A stretch of DNA of 64,000 bases from contig NZ_JAMXFJ010000019.1 in NCBI RefSeq assembly GCF_025460805.1, positions 1 to 64,000 on the forward strand. The letters are read 5' to 3'. How positions within the stretch are numbered: position 1 is the first letter of the stretch; each line of letters opens with the position of its first letter. Positions 8,166 to 16,313 of the stretch are shown piece by piece. Under the pieces are notes generated by a model that was not told the DNA's origin, searched no databases, and saw only the letters and a program-made list of their open reading frames with translations. This DNA is from Microvirga sesbaniae. GTDB lineage: Bacteria > Pseudomonadota > Alphaproteobacteria > Rhizobiales > Beijerinckiaceae. The translations under genes were made by a program, and so were the position numbers.

Positions 8166-8630
8166 TTAAGCCCTCACGTTCTTGGCATTGAGGGCGGCAA
8201 CGTCCAGGACTTCCGGCTGCTGAGCGGTATGCGGATGCTCAGCGCCGCCATAGACGCGCAGGTTGCCCATGATCTGACGGAAAAGCGGGCCGCGGGGGAG
8301 CATGCGCTCCACAGCCTTCTCGACCACGCGCTCGGGGAAGCGGCCGTCGAGGATGAACTTCGCGGTGCGCTCCTTGATGCCGCCCGGATAACCGGTGTGG
8401 TGGTAGTACACCTTCTGCTCGCGCTTGCGGCCGGTGAACACCACCTTGTCGGCGTTGATGACGATGACGTTGTCGCCGCAGTCGACGTGGGGCGTGTAGT
8501 TCGCCTTGTGCTTGCCGCGCAAGCGCATGGCGACGACCGAAGCGAGACGGCCCACCACGAGGCCCTTCGCGTCGATCACAACCCACTTCTTCTCGACCTC
8601 GGCGGGCTTCAGCGAAGTCGTAGTCTTCAT
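8166..8630 (-). CDS. rplM: 50S ribosomal protein L13
   Basis: 154 residues. L13 is an early-assembly large-subunit protein. The sequence contains the hallmarks WVVIDAKGLVVGRLASVVAMRLRGK, YTPHVDCGDNVIVINADKV, YYHHTGYPGG and the LPRGPLFRQIM block. Length and gene order with rpsI are standard. It is the first gene of the operon, so the promoter lies between 8640 and 8800 on this strand. Confidence 0.98.
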   Translation of the reverse strand: MKTTTSLKPAEVEKKWVVIDAKGLVVGRLASVVAMRLRGKHKANYTPHVDCGDNVIVINADKVVFTGRKREQKVYYHHTGYPGGIKERTAKFILDGRFPERVVEKAVERMLPRGPLFRQIMGNLRVYGGAEHPHTAQQPEVLDVAALNAKNVRA

Positions 8631-8669
8631 TGCGCTGTATCCCGTTGGAGCCAGATGGCTCAGGTTCTG

Positions 8670-8699
8670 AAAACGACAAACCGCCGCGAGATGCGGCGG
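8670..8699 (-). promoter_or_regulatory. Hairpin with U-rich tail in the rplM leader
   Basis: CCGCCGC / GCGGCGG forms a 7-bp stem about 50 bases before the rplM start on the leftward transcript, followed by TTTGTCGTTTT. It resembles an attenuator. It could also be an unrelated terminator for a transcript coming from the right. The remaining bases to 8916 should hold the divergent promoters for rplM and the GST-like gene. Confidence 0.35.
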
Positions 8700-8916
8700 C
8701 GAGTGACGGCTGTTTAGTCACATCGGCCGGGCAAGTCAACAGCGTTTTCGAGCCCCAGGAGCACACAAAACCCTTATAAAACAAGCCTTAGCAGAGAGTG
8801 GTATTTTTTTACCACATGAACGGTATTAGGGCACCACAGCACGTTTGGGATCCGGCCGGACTATGGTTATGCTTGCCCGGCCGCACAGGATCCGTGCCGC
8901 TCCGGAGGGGCTCCCG

Positions 8917-9537
8917 ATGACCGACGATCTGATATTCTTCACCAATCCCATGTCCCGCGGCCGCATCGCCCGCTGGATGCTGGAGGAAACGGGCTGCGCC
9001 TACCGGACGGAGGTGCTCGCCTTCGGCCCGGACATGAAGTCGCCCGGCTATCTGGCGGTCAATCCCATGGGCAAGGTGCCGGCGATCCTGCACAAGGGCC
9101 GGATCGTCACCGAGGCGGCGGCCGTCTGCGCCTATCTGGCCGACACCTTTCCCGAGGCCGGCCTCGCCCCGCCGCTCCAGGACCGCGCCGCCTATTACCG
9201 CTGGATGTTCTTCGCGGCCGGCCCCGTGGAGGCGGCCCTGAGCAACAAGGCCTTCGGATTCGAGGTTCCGGAGGACCGCCAGCGGGCCATCGGCTACGGC
9301 AGCATCGAGCACGTGGTCGACGCCCTGGACTATGCGGTCACTCAGTCGGAATACATCGCGGGCGACCGGTTCACCGCCGCCGACGTGTATGTGGGCTCCC
9401 AGATCGGCTGGGGCATGATGTTCGGCACTCTCGAGAAGCGCCCTGCCTTCGAGGCCTATTGGCAGCGGATCGGCTCGCGCCCCGCCGCCATCCGGGCGCG
9501 CGAGATCGATGACGCGCTCGCGCCTCAGAAGGCATGA
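8917..9537 (+). CDS. Glutathione S-transferase-like protein
   Basis: 206 residues. The N-terminal thioredoxin fold (residues 1-80) has SRGRIARWMLEETGCAY and the cis-proline segment NPMGKVPAIL, followed by TEAAAVCAYLAD, which matches the glutathione-binding loop of bacterial GSTs. The C-terminal helical domain includes YIAGDRFTAADVYVGSQ, the N-capping box of GSTs. Ser10-Arg11 could serve as the catalytic serine region of beta/theta-type enzymes. ATG 8917 follows GGAGGGG at 7 bases. The substrate is unknown. Confidence 0.88.
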   Translation: MTDDLIFFTNPMSRGRIARWMLEETGCAYRTEVLAFGPDMKSPGYLAVNPMGKVPAILHKGRIVTEAAAVCAYLADTFPEAGLAPPLQDRAAYYRWMFFAAGPVEAALSNKAFGFEVPEDRQRAIGYGSIEHVVDALDYAVTQSEYIAGDRFTAADVYVGSQIGWGMMFGTLEKRPAFEAYWQRIGSRPAAIRAREIDDALAPQKA

Positions 9538-9547
9538 GGCGAATTGG

Positions 9548-9985
9548 CTACCGGCGGTCCGGGATCGAATAGGTCCCGGTCGCGTGGCAGACCACGTCCG
9601 GGCTGCCCTCCGAACGGATCGACACTTCCCCCACGGCGAGACGCTTGCCGAGCTTGAGCAGGCGGCATTCGGCGATGAGGTCGCGCGGCTCGGGCTTGCG
9701 CAGGAAGTTGAAGGTGAGGCTCGTGGTGACGGCGAGCGCCACGGGACCGATATGGGCGAGAATCGCCGCATAGAGGGCGAGGTCCGCCAGCCCCATCATG
9801 GACGGACCCGAGATGGTGCCGCCGGGCCGCAGATGGCGTTCGTGGCAGGTCATGCGCATGCGGGCCGAGAGCGGGCCGATCTCGTCGACGAAATAGGTCC
9901 GGCCTCCCGCGTGCATCTGCGGGAACTCCTGGTCGAGAAACGCCGTCAGGTCGTCCTTGGTCATGATCGGGTGATGCGAAGCCAT
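9548..9985 (-). CDS. PaaI-family acyl-CoA thioesterase (hotdog fold)
   Basis: 145 residues. It should hydrolyse an acyl- or aryl-acyl-CoA thioester. The single hotdog domain shows HLRPGGTISGPSMMGLADLALYAAI, the central-helix motif of PaaI/YdiI-type thioesterases with the catalytic acid region in GLADLALY, and TSLTFNFLRKPEPRDLIAECRLLKLGKRLAVGEV for the beta-sheet. The 10-base gap to the convergent GST gene leaves no room for a separate terminator. A later ATG at 9964 (MTKDDL) is also possible. Confidence 0.88.
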   Translation of the reverse strand: MASHHPIMTKDDLTAFLDQEFPQMHAGGRTYFVDEIGPLSARMRMTCHERHLRPGGTISGPSMMGLADLALYAAILAHIGPVALAVTTSLTFNFLRKPEPRDLIAECRLLKLGKRLAVGEVSIRSEGSPDVVCHATGTYSIPDRR

Positions 9986-10034
9986 GCGTCAAATGCTCAT
10001 TGAACTGCCCTGCCCTATCCCATACGTTCCCGCC

Positions 10035-10559
10035 ATGGATCACAGCAATTACCCGAACGATTACATCCGCGGCATCCTCAACAGCGTGAAGACCATCGCG
10101 CTGGTCGGCGCCTCGTCGAATCCCGCCCGTCCGAGCTGGATCGTCACCAAGTACCTGCTGGAGCGCGGCTACGACGTGATCCCGATCAACCCGGGGCTCG
10201 CCGGCGGCGGGCTTCTGGGAAAGACGGTCTATGCCTCCCTCAAGGAGGTGCCGGTCCCCATCGACATGGTCGAGATCTTCCGCAACTCGGAAGCCGCCGG
10301 TCCGATCACCGACGAGGCACTCGCGCTCGATCCCCTGCCCAAGGTGCTCTGGATGCAGCTCTCCGTGCGCAACGACGAGGCCGCGGCCAGGGCGGAAGCC
10401 AGGGGCCTGAAGGTCGTCATGGACCGCTGCCCGAAGATCGAGTTCGGCCGCCTGTCCGGCGAGATCTCCTGGCAGGGAGTGAACTCGCGCATGCTGAGCG
10501 CCAAGAAACCGGTCCTGTCCGGCAAGGGCTTCCAGAAGCTCAGCCTCAACCGGCCTTGA
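10035..10559 (+). CDS. CoA-binding domain protein (YccU-like)
   Basis: 174 residues. A single Rossmann-type CoA-binding domain: TIALVGASSNPARPSWIVTKYLLERGYDVIPINPG, with the nucleotide loop GASSNPARPS, then VDMVEIFRNSEAAGPI and a C-terminal RCPKIEF box. The family binds CoA or acyl-CoA and resembles the N-terminal domain of succinyl-CoA ligases without the catalytic half. I chose ATG 10035 because the family begins MDHxxYPxDYIRxIL. The frame opens 51 bases earlier and would overlap the divergent thioesterase start. Confidence 0.88.
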   Translation: MDHSNYPNDYIRGILNSVKTIALVGASSNPARPSWIVTKYLLERGYDVIPINPGLAGGGLLGKTVYASLKEVPVPIDMVEIFRNSEAAGPITDEALALDPLPKVLWMQLSVRNDEAAARAEARGLKVVMDRCPKIEFGRLSGEISWQGVNSRMLSAKKPVLSGKGFQKLSLNRP

Positions 10560-10589
10560 AGGCTTCACGGCCGGCGGCGCCCCGTCCGG

Positions 10590-10765
10590 TGACGCTCCGC
10601 AGGTCATCACCGGCCTTGTGCCGGTGATGACGTGGTGCCTGGTCGTCCGCTCGTGCAACCCTCCACGTCATGGCCGGGCCTGTCCCGGCCATGACGTGGA
10701 GACAAGCGCGGCGCCTCTCGTATCGGGATCACCGGGACAAGCCCGGTGATGACGGTGGAAGGGTC
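10590..10765. repeat. Dispersed double-hairpin repeats, family B, copy 4 (two units)
   Basis: A partial unit GTCATCACCGGC..GCCGGTGATGACG at 10604-10632 is followed by a full unit (CATGGCCGGG..CCCGGCCATG, then GGGATCACC..GGTGATGACG). A further decayed unit with CATGGCCAGG and GCACAAGCCCGG lies at 10795-10880. Together they occupy most of the 445-bp gap before metY, where I find no gene. Confidence 0.65.
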
Positions 10766-11004
10766 ACCGTCGGAGTGGCGCGACCTTTCAGACACCATGG
10801 CCAGGCCTGTCGCGGCCACACCGGCCGGAAAAGCGCCGGGTTCCCAGGGAGGGAACCGGCACAAGCCCGGCGTTGGCCTGAAGCGGCGCTTCCCGTTCCG
10901 GCCGCTCGCCCGCGCAGGACCCGGCTCGCGTCACACGCTCCTTGACGGACGAACAAGCCGTTCTTTAAATAGAACGCATTCTTATCCTTGAGGAACGTCC
11001 ACCC

Positions 11005-12288
11005 ATGACCGACCGCCTGCCAGGCTTCAACACGCTCGCCATCCATGCGGGAGCGGCTCCCGATGCTGCCACGGGCGCCCGCGCGACACCGATCTACCAG
11101 ACGACCTCCTTCGTGTTCGACGACGTGGACCACGCGGCCTCCCTCTTCGGCCTGCAGGCGTTCGGCAATATCTATTCGCGAATCGGCAACCCGACCTGCT
11201 CCGTGCTCGAGGAGCGCGTGGCGGCCCTCGAAGGCGGCACGGCCGCCCTGGCGGTTGCCTCGGGCCACGCGGCCGAGTTCCTGACCTTCCACACCCTGCT
11301 CCAGCCCGGCGACGAGTTCGTCGCGGCCCGCAAGCTCTATGGCGGCTCGATCAACCAGTTCAACCATGCCTACAAGAACTTCGGCTGGAACGTGGTCTGG
11401 GCCGATTCGGACGACCCGTCCTCCTTCGAGGCGGCCATCACTCCGAAGACCAAGGCGATCTTCGTCGAATCCATCGCCAATCCGGGCGGCGTGATCGTCG
11501 ACCTTCAGGCGATCGCCGCGATCGCCAAGAAGCATCGGATCCCGTTCATCGTCGACAACACGATGGCGACCCCCTATCTGATCCGGCCCTTCGAGCACGG
11601 CGCGGACATCATCGTGCACTCGGCCACCAAGTTCCTCGGCGGCCACGGCAACTCGGTGGGCGGCCTCATCGTGGACGGCGGCTCGTTCAACTTCGCCGGC
11701 GACGACCGCTATCCCATGCTGTCGAAGCCGCGTCCGGAATATGCCGGCATGGTGCTGGGCGAGACCTTCGGCAATTTCGGCTTCGCCATCGCGTGCCGGG
11801 TGCTCGGCCTGCGCGACCTCGGCCCGGCGCTCTCGCCCTTCAACGCCTTCCTGATCCTCAACGGCATCGAGACCCTGCCGCTGCGCATGCAGCGCCACTC
11901 CGACAACACCCTGGCGGTCGCCGAGCATCTCGCGGGTCACGACAAGGTCTCCTGGGTCAGCTATCCGGGCCTGCGCTCGGACCGCTACCACAACCTCGCC
12001 AAACAGTACTGCCCCAAGGGCGCCGGCGCGGTCTTCACGTTCGGCCTCAAGGGCGGCTACGAGGCCGGCGTGAAGCTGGTCTCGAACCTCAAGCTGTTCT
12101 CCCACCTGGCCAATATCGGCGACACCCGCTCCCTGGTCATCCACCCGGCATCGACCACGCACCGCCAGCTCACCGACGAGCAGAAGACCCAGGCCGGAGC
12201 GGGCCCGGAGGTGGTGCGCCTCTCCATCGGCCTCGAGGACACGCAGGATCTGATCGACGACCTGAACCAGGCGCTCGACGCAGCGTAA
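11005..12288 (+). CDS. metY: O-acetylhomoserine sulfhydrylase (aminocarboxypropyltransferase)
   Basis: 427 residues. This PLP enzyme makes homocysteine from O-acetylhomoserine and sulfide (direct sulfhydrylation for methionine). It begins with GFNTLAIHAGAAPD and contains TPIYQTTSFVFDDVDHAASLF. The PLP lysine is Lys209 in HSATKFLGGHG. TLPLRMQRHSDN and HPASTTHRQL are family blocks. The length (about 430) and the insertion after the PLP lysine favour MetY over the shorter MetZ or MetB. The leader (10940-11004) has an A/T-rich stretch but no pattern I can identify as a SAM-II riboswitch. The ATG follows TGAGGAACG. Confidence 0.94.
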   Translation: MTDRLPGFNTLAIHAGAAPDAATGARATPIYQTTSFVFDDVDHAASLFGLQAFGNIYSRIGNPTCSVLEERVAALEGGTAALAVASGHAAEFLTFHTLLQPGDEFVAARKLYGGSINQFNHAYKNFGWNVVWADSDDPSSFEAAITPKTKAIFVESIANPGGVIVDLQAIAAIAKKHRIPFIVDNTMATPYLIRPFEHGADIIVHSATKFLGGHGNSVGGLIVDGGSFNFAGDDRYPMLSKPRPEYAGMVLGETFGNFGFAIACRVLGLRDLGPALSPFNAFLILNGIETLPLRMQRHSDNTLAVAEHLAGHDKVSWVSYPGLRSDRYHNLAKQYCPKGAGAVFTFGLKGGYEAGVKLVSNLKLFSHLANIGDTRSLVIHPASTTHRQLTDEQKTQAGAGPEVVRLSIGLEDTQDLIDDLNQALDAA

Positions 12289-12376
12289 GCGAGCGCTTCC
12301 GTTTCCGGTCCCCGGCCCATCGTGGCCGGGCCCGTGCCGGTGACGATTGTGTGGGCCAGCGAGAGCGATCAAACAG

Positions 12377-12402
12377 AAAGGGCGGCCCGAGAGCCGCCCT
12401 TT
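12377..12402. terminator. Bidirectional intrinsic terminator
   Basis: A perfect 10-bp stem (AAAGGGCGGC / GCCGCCCTTT) with a 6-base loop, with A-rich sequence on one side and TTT on the other. It lies between the convergent metY (ends 12288) and the ParA-like gene (ends 12424) and can stop both. A decayed family-B hairpin lies just before it at 12314-12345. Confidence 0.8.
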
Positions 12403-12423
12403 CCGCCGAGATGAAGCCGTGAC

Positions 12424-13098
12424 CTACGCGGCCCGCGACGCGCCGGCCTTCTTGTAGGTGTTGTGGATCGCGTTGAGGGAGCGCTCCAGCGCCGTCCAGA
12501 GGCGGCCGATTTCCTCGGCCCCTTGCGAATTCGCATCGTATTCCCGCGCACCCTCGCCCGTCGCGAGCGACAGCGTCAGCTCGGGCCGGTGGGTGATCTG
12601 GCCGGCCCAGACCGGAACCTGGAGGGCGTTGAGCGCGCCGCGGGCATCGGCGACCACGTGGGCCTCGGCCTCCCCGTGCTTGGCCGGAGCCGCGTTGATG
12701 ACCGCCGCGTAGGGCTTCCGGTGCTCACGGGCGATGGCCACCGTGTCCTGCAGGGCCGCGATGTCGAACAGGCTCGCGCGGGTCGGAACGATCACCAGGG
12801 TGGCCTGCTTGATCGCCTCGGCCACGATCGCCGACTTGTTCGGCGGCGTATCGACGAGAACCCACTCGTAGCCCTCCCGCTTGGCGTCCCGGATGGCCTC
12901 GGCGATGTTGCGCACGTTGTGCTTCAGGCCCAGGTACTCCTGATTGCGGATCTTGTGCCAGAGCGACAGGGAGCCTTGAGGATCGTTGTCGATCAGCAAC
13001 GTGGGGCGTGAAGGATTGGCGATATAACTCGCGAGGTGAGCAGCGAGCGTGCTCTTCCCCGAGCCGCCTTTCCGCGAAGCAAAGACCAGCACATTCAT
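12424..13098 (-). CDS. ParA/MinD-family ATPase
   Basis: 224 residues. The deviant Walker A motif KGGSGKST (residues 10-17) and LLIDNDPQGS identify a ParA-type P-loop ATPase. VLVDTPPNKS is the switch region, and ADARGALNALQVPVWAGQITHR is family-typical. These proteins dimerise on DNA with ATP and position plasmids, chromosomes or protein clusters. No parB or parS is adjacent, and the short length argues for an orphan cargo-positioning ATPase rather than chromosomal ParA. ATG 13098 has GAGGAG at a good distance. The frame extends a further 134 codons upstream, but that part is compositionally unlike protein. Confidence 0.85.
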   Translation of the reverse strand: MNVLVFASRKGGSGKSTLAAHLASYIANPSRPTLLIDNDPQGSLSLWHKIRNQEYLGLKHNVRNIAEAIRDAKREGYEWVLVDTPPNKSAIVAEAIKQATLVIVPTRASLFDIAALQDTVAIAREHRKPYAAVINAAPAKHGEAEAHVVADARGALNALQVPVWAGQITHRPELTLSLATGEGAREYDANSQGAEEIGRLWTALERSLNAIHNTYKKAGASRAA

Positions 13099-13552
13099 GC
13101 CTGACTCCTCATAAGCCTTTTCCGACAGCCCTGCGTTAGGGGTTAACCCTATCTTAATATTGTTCACCTGTAGCAGAGCAAGTACTGATTTCCTATTTCT
13201 CGCCGTATTCCCACTGCGATTTTGCGGATCGACGGCCCTGCCGGCCCTTGGCCGAGCGGCTGAGCCGCAGCGGGCGGGATCCTCCCGCGCACGAAAGCCT
13301 CGAAAATCCTCGCGCGGCGAGCACGCGACCCTTCGCGGCTTCCGTCCCTCGCGGCGCCCGTGACGCACGCCGAAACTAACCCGTCCCGCCTTCCGCCCTG
13401 GGTCCTGCGCGGGATTCCGGCCGAGCGTCGCGGCTCGCCGACGTCCCCGCTGTCCGGCTTGCTTTCTTGGTCCGCCGCACGCTTTCGGGCGCGGAACCAC
13501 CGCTCCGCTTGGCCGTTAAGCTCCAGACTTCACAAGTCTTAGGAGCTGACAA
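13099..13552. promoter_or_regulatory. Divergent intergenic region, no gene seen
   Basis: 454 bases between the ParA-like gene and the DUF1236 gene. The segment 13140-13210 is AT-rich (TTAACCC, TATCTTAATATTG) and is the likely promoter for the leftward ATPase. The remaining part is GC-rich, with no convincing coding frame. A weak Shine-Dalgarno (AGGAG) precedes the DUF1236 start. Confidence 0.4.
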
Positions 13553-13960
13553 ATGTCCAAGAAGATCTTGTTTGCAGGTGCCCTGCTCGTGGCTCTCGCG
13601 CCGGTTGGCGCCTTCGCTCAGTCCGGCGGCGCGGCCGCCGGTGCCACCACCGGCGCCGTGGGCGGCGCCATCGTGGGCGGCCCCGTGGGCGCCGTGGTCG
13701 GCGGCGTGACGGGCGCGATCGTCGGCGGCTTGGCCGACCAGCAGCAGCCGCAGTTCCGCCAGTACGTGGTGACCCAGGGCGTCCCGTCCTACCGCTACCA
13801 GGAAGAGGTTCGCGTCGGCGCGACACTCCCGGCCTCCGGCGTGCAGTACTACGAGGTTCCGGCCGAGTACGGCGTGAAGAACTATCGCTACACGGTGGTG
13901 AACGACACCCCGGTTCTGGTCGAGCCCGGCACCCGCCGCATCGTTCAGATCGTCCGCTAA
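13553..13960 (+). CDS. Secreted DUF1236-type glycine-rich protein
   Basis: 135 residues. A clean Sec signal peptide (MSKKILFAGALLVALAPVGAFAQ) is followed by a Gly/Ala/Val-rich segment (residues 25-60, repeated GGxxGxxVGG) that resembles glycine-zipper membrane segments. The C-terminal DUF1236-like part includes YYEVPAEYGVKNYRYTVVNDTPVLVEPGTRRIVQIVR. This C-terminal motif is widespread in Rhizobiales envelope proteins of unknown function. The gene is followed by a strong terminator. Confidence 0.82.
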   Translation: MSKKILFAGALLVALAPVGAFAQSGGAAAGATTGAVGGAIVGGPVGAVVGGVTGAIVGGLADQQQPQFRQYVVTQGVPSYRYQEEVRVGATLPASGVQYYEVPAEYGVKNYRYTVVNDTPVLVEPGTRRIVQIVR

Positions 13961-13980
13961 GCTTCGCGGACATGGCGTTC

Positions 13981-14010
13981 GGGCGGCCTCTGCGGCCGCC
14001 CTTCGCTTTT
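13981..14010 (+). terminator. Intrinsic terminator after the DUF1236 gene
   Basis: Stem GGGCGGCC / GGCCGCCC with a 5-base loop followed by TTCGCTTTT, 20 bases after the stop codon. It ends just before the stop of the convergent ctaA. Confidence 0.85.
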
Positions 14011-14013
14011 GTA

Positions 14014-15096
14014 TCAGGCCTTGCTCACGCGGGCATGAACGACCGCCATGGCGAGAACCGCCATGGCGAAGACCTGATGGGCCAGGCCGGCCCAGAGCGG
14101 CACGGCCAGCAGCAGGGTGACGATGCCGAGAGCCATCTGGCCCAGCGCGAGCCCGGCCATGCCGGTTGCGCGTCCGGCGGTCTTTGAGCCGGGGTCCTGC
14201 CTGCGAACCGACCAGGCGTGCCAGACCGCGAAAGCCACGATGGCATAGGCCACGAGACGGTGGTTGAACTGGACGAGCAGGACGTTGTCCACGAAGTTCT
14301 CGATCCAGGGCTTGACCACGAACAGGCCCGAGGCCGGCGGGACGAGAGACCCGTCCATGAGCGGCCAGGTGTTGTAGGTCAGCCCGGCCTTGGAGCCTGC
14401 GACGAGCCCCCCGAGGGCGATCTGGAACAGGATCAGTCCGACGAGGATGCGGGGTGCAGGCCCGGTCGGGACTTCCAGGCCCATCGCCCCGGAACGGTCC
14501 TTCAACCCGGACGCGACCCAGACGAGGCAGGCCAGGATGACGCTGGCGACAGTGAGGTGCAGGGCGAGCTTGATCGGCGCGACGGCGGTCATGCCAGGCT
14601 CCAGGCCCGATGCCACCATGATCCACCCGATGGCGCCCTGAAGACCACCCAGGGCTCCGATCCCCAGGAGCGTCAGGGCCAGCCGGCCCTTGATGGCTCC
14701 CCTGGCCCAGAACCAGACCAGAGGCAGGAAGAAGACGAGGCCGATCAGGCGGCCGAGCTGCCGGTGTCCCCATTCCCAGGCATAGATGAACTTGAATTCC
14801 GACAGGCTCATGCCCTTGTTGACGAGCTCGTACTGCGAAATCTGCCGGTACTTCTCGAACTCGGCCATCCAGGCCTGCTCGGTGAGCGGCGGAATGGCGC
14901 CGGTGACGGGCTTCCATTCCGTGATCGAAAGACCCGAGCCGGTCAGACGCGTGGCGCCGCCGACCGCGACCATCAGGACGACCAGCGCCGCAAGGCAGTA
15001 GATCCAGGCGCGAACGGCGGACACGGACCGGCTTCGAGGCACGCGCGCCAACGGCATGCCCTCGGGGGAGGCTGCGACAGCCATGCTCACTCTCAT
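14014..15096 (-). CDS. ctaA: Heme A synthase (COX15/CtaA type 2)
   Basis: 360 residues. It oxidises the C8 methyl of heme O to the formyl group of heme A for aa3 oxidases. Eight hydrophobic helices are visible. Family blocks include GGATRLTGSGLSITEWKPVTGAIPPL (helix 1 and loop), FKFIYAWEWGHRQLGRLIGLVF with heme-ligand histidines, GGLQGAIGWIMVASGL, LHLTVAS, and QFNHRLVAYAI near the end with another conserved His. This is the cysteine-poor type 2 form found in alphaproteobacteria and mitochondria. The start may be 15096 or 15084. No other cox genes are adjacent. Confidence 0.94.
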   Translation of the reverse strand: MRVSMAVAASPEGMPLARVPRSRSVSAVRAWIYCLAALVVLMVAVGGATRLTGSGLSITEWKPVTGAIPPLTEQAWMAEFEKYRQISQYELVNKGMSLSEFKFIYAWEWGHRQLGRLIGLVFFLPLVWFWARGAIKGRLALTLLGIGALGGLQGAIGWIMVASGLEPGMTAVAPIKLALHLTVASVILACLVWVASGLKDRSGAMGLEVPTGPAPRILVGLILFQIALGGLVAGSKAGLTYNTWPLMDGSLVPPASGLFVVKPWIENFVDNVLLVQFNHRLVAYAIVAFAVWHAWSVRRQDPGSKTAGRATGMAGLALGQMALGIVTLLLAVPLWAGLAHQVFAMAVLAMAVVHARVSKA

Positions 15097-15214
15097 CGTC
15101 GTTTAGGGCTTGAACCCGGGATATGGACGTCACATAGAGGCTGTGCCTCGACGAGGCAATTCATGCCGGTGACGCACCATCCCGACCCGATGGTGACGAT
15201 GTGAGGATTTCGCC

Positions 15215-15424
15215 ATGGGCATTCGCCTGCGCAAGCTGATCGGCACAGTCGTGATGCTGGCTTTCATCATTTTCTACGCGCTGTTCGCGATGGCGATCGC
15301 CGAGGGCCGGATCACGCAGGCGCCGAAACTTCTTCAGACCGTAGCCTATATCGTGCTCGGCCTGATCTGGATCGTCCCGCTCATGCCGCTGGTCCGCTGG
15401 ATGGCGAAGCCCGACAAGTCCTAG
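15215..15424 (+). CDS. DUF2842 small membrane protein
   Basis: 69 residues. There are two transmembrane helices: residues 8-30 (IGTVVMLAFIIFYALFAMAIAEG) and 42-60 (TVAYIVLGLIWIVPLMPLV), with Lys/Arg-rich ends and WM near the C-terminus. This is the DUF2842 pattern, found almost only in alphaproteobacteria, function unknown. It is divergent from ctaA. Confidence 0.85.
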   Translation: MGIRLRKLIGTVVMLAFIIFYALFAMAIAEGRITQAPKLLQTVAYIVLGLIWIVPLMPLVRWMAKPDKS

Positions 15425-15469
15425 CCCATCCCGCGGCCGGGACGAACGGCTGCCGGTCCGGGCTCGATC

Positions 15470-15664
15470 CTAAGCTCCGCCGATCCCCTCGATGATCGTG
15501 CCCGTGCCGCCGCAGATCGGACAGGGCGTGGCGCCAATGCGGCCGCTGCCCTTGCATTCGGGGCAGACGTTCTCCCCTGCGCCCGGCGTTCCCGGCTCGG
15601 CCTGATCACCGGGATTGAGCTTTGTCTGATCGGAACCGGCCTGATCTTTCGGTGTGCTGGTCAT
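15470..15664 (-). CDS. Small zinc-ribbon protein (DnaJ-type CxxCxGxG)
   Basis: 64 residues from ATG 15664, or 72 from ATG 15688. The C-terminal half has two CxxC-type knuckles, CPECKGSGRIG and CPICGGTGTII, exactly as in the DnaJ cysteine-rich domain, and would bind one Zn. The N-terminal half is disordered (Gln/Pro/Asp-rich). Similar proteins in Rhizobiales are annotated only as zinc-ribbon molecular-chaperone-like. Function unknown. Confidence 0.75.
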   Translation of the reverse strand: MTSTPKDQAGSDQTKLNPGDQAEPGTPGAGENVCPECKGSGRIGATPCPICGGTGTIIEGIGGA

Positions 15665-15726
15665 GGCTAAGCTCGCATGAGATGTCATGCGATCAACGCG
15701 GCAGCCGAATCCGGGTTTCTGTCCCG

Positions 15727-15756
15727 AAAAAAGAAAAGGCCCGCCGGAAGCGGGCC
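15727..15756 (-). terminator. Intrinsic terminator of the small secreted protein gene
   Basis: On the leftward strand a GGCCCGC / GCGGGCC stem with a 5-base loop is followed by TTTTCTTTTTT, a textbook terminator 13 bases after the stop of the gene at 15769. Confidence 0.9.
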
Positions 15757-15768
15757 ATCTCGACCATT

Positions 15769-16131
15769 TCAGCGGCAGACCCGGCGGTTGCGATGCTCCC
15801 AGCCCCAGCCGGGAACCCATTCCCGGTAACGCTCCGTGAAGCAGCGCTCCACATAAACCTCGCGGACCGGTCGCTCGTAATAAACCGGTGCGGCCTCTTC
15901 GACATAAACCGGCGGCGGAGGCGGCGGAGGTGCCGCATAGACGACCGGCGGCTGAGGCTGGGCGATGGCCGATCCGACGGCAGCACCGACGGCGAGACCT
16001 CCCAGTGCCCCGATAGCCACGGCGGCCCCAGGAGACAGGCGATCACGCGCTGCGGCCGGTTGGGCGGCAGCCAAGCCGGTGACGAGCGCCAGAGCCGCGG
16101 CAGTCCCGGAAACAAGACGGAAGACCTTCAT
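15769..16131 (-). CDS. Small secreted Pro/Tyr-rich envelope protein
   Basis: 120 residues. The signal peptide is MKVFRLVSGTAAALALVTGLAAAQPAAA. Next comes a glycine-zipper-like segment (VAIGALGGLAVGAAVGSAIA), a proline run with Tyr (PPPPPPPVYVEE), and a C-terminus with two cysteines (VERCFTERYREWVPGWGWEHRNRRVCR) that may form a disulfide. Related small proteins of Rhizobiales are surface- or periplasm-localised, function unknown. ATG 16131 gives the best signal peptide. Confidence 0.75.
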   Translation of the reverse strand: MKVFRLVSGTAAALALVTGLAAAQPAAARDRLSPGAAVAIGALGGLAVGAAVGSAIAQPQPPVVYAAPPPPPPPVYVEEAAPVYYERPVREVYVERCFTERYREWVPGWGWEHRNRRVCR

Positions 16132-16313
16132 GATCATCACCTACGAGGGGAGAAAGGCCGCATGCCTTCCTCTTCATGCCATGAGATATACTGTTCAAAA
16201 CCTCTCCGAAAGCTGAACAGAATGTGGCAAAGCTTGGGCGTGGGCCAAACTTGTCGGAATGGTGATCAAGGTCTTAACGGATACATCCGCCGCTCAAGAT
16301 CCGAGCGGGCGCC

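Noticed and set aside
10930..11004. SAM-II riboswitch upstream of metY
   Set aside because: Expected from the family in alphaproteobacteria, but I could not find the conserved pseudoknot sequence in the leader.
12424..13500. 358-codon version of the ParA-like protein
   Set aside because: The first 134 codons are Arg/Ala-rich with no homology pattern, while ATG 13098 has a clear Shine-Dalgarno and starts right before the P-loop.
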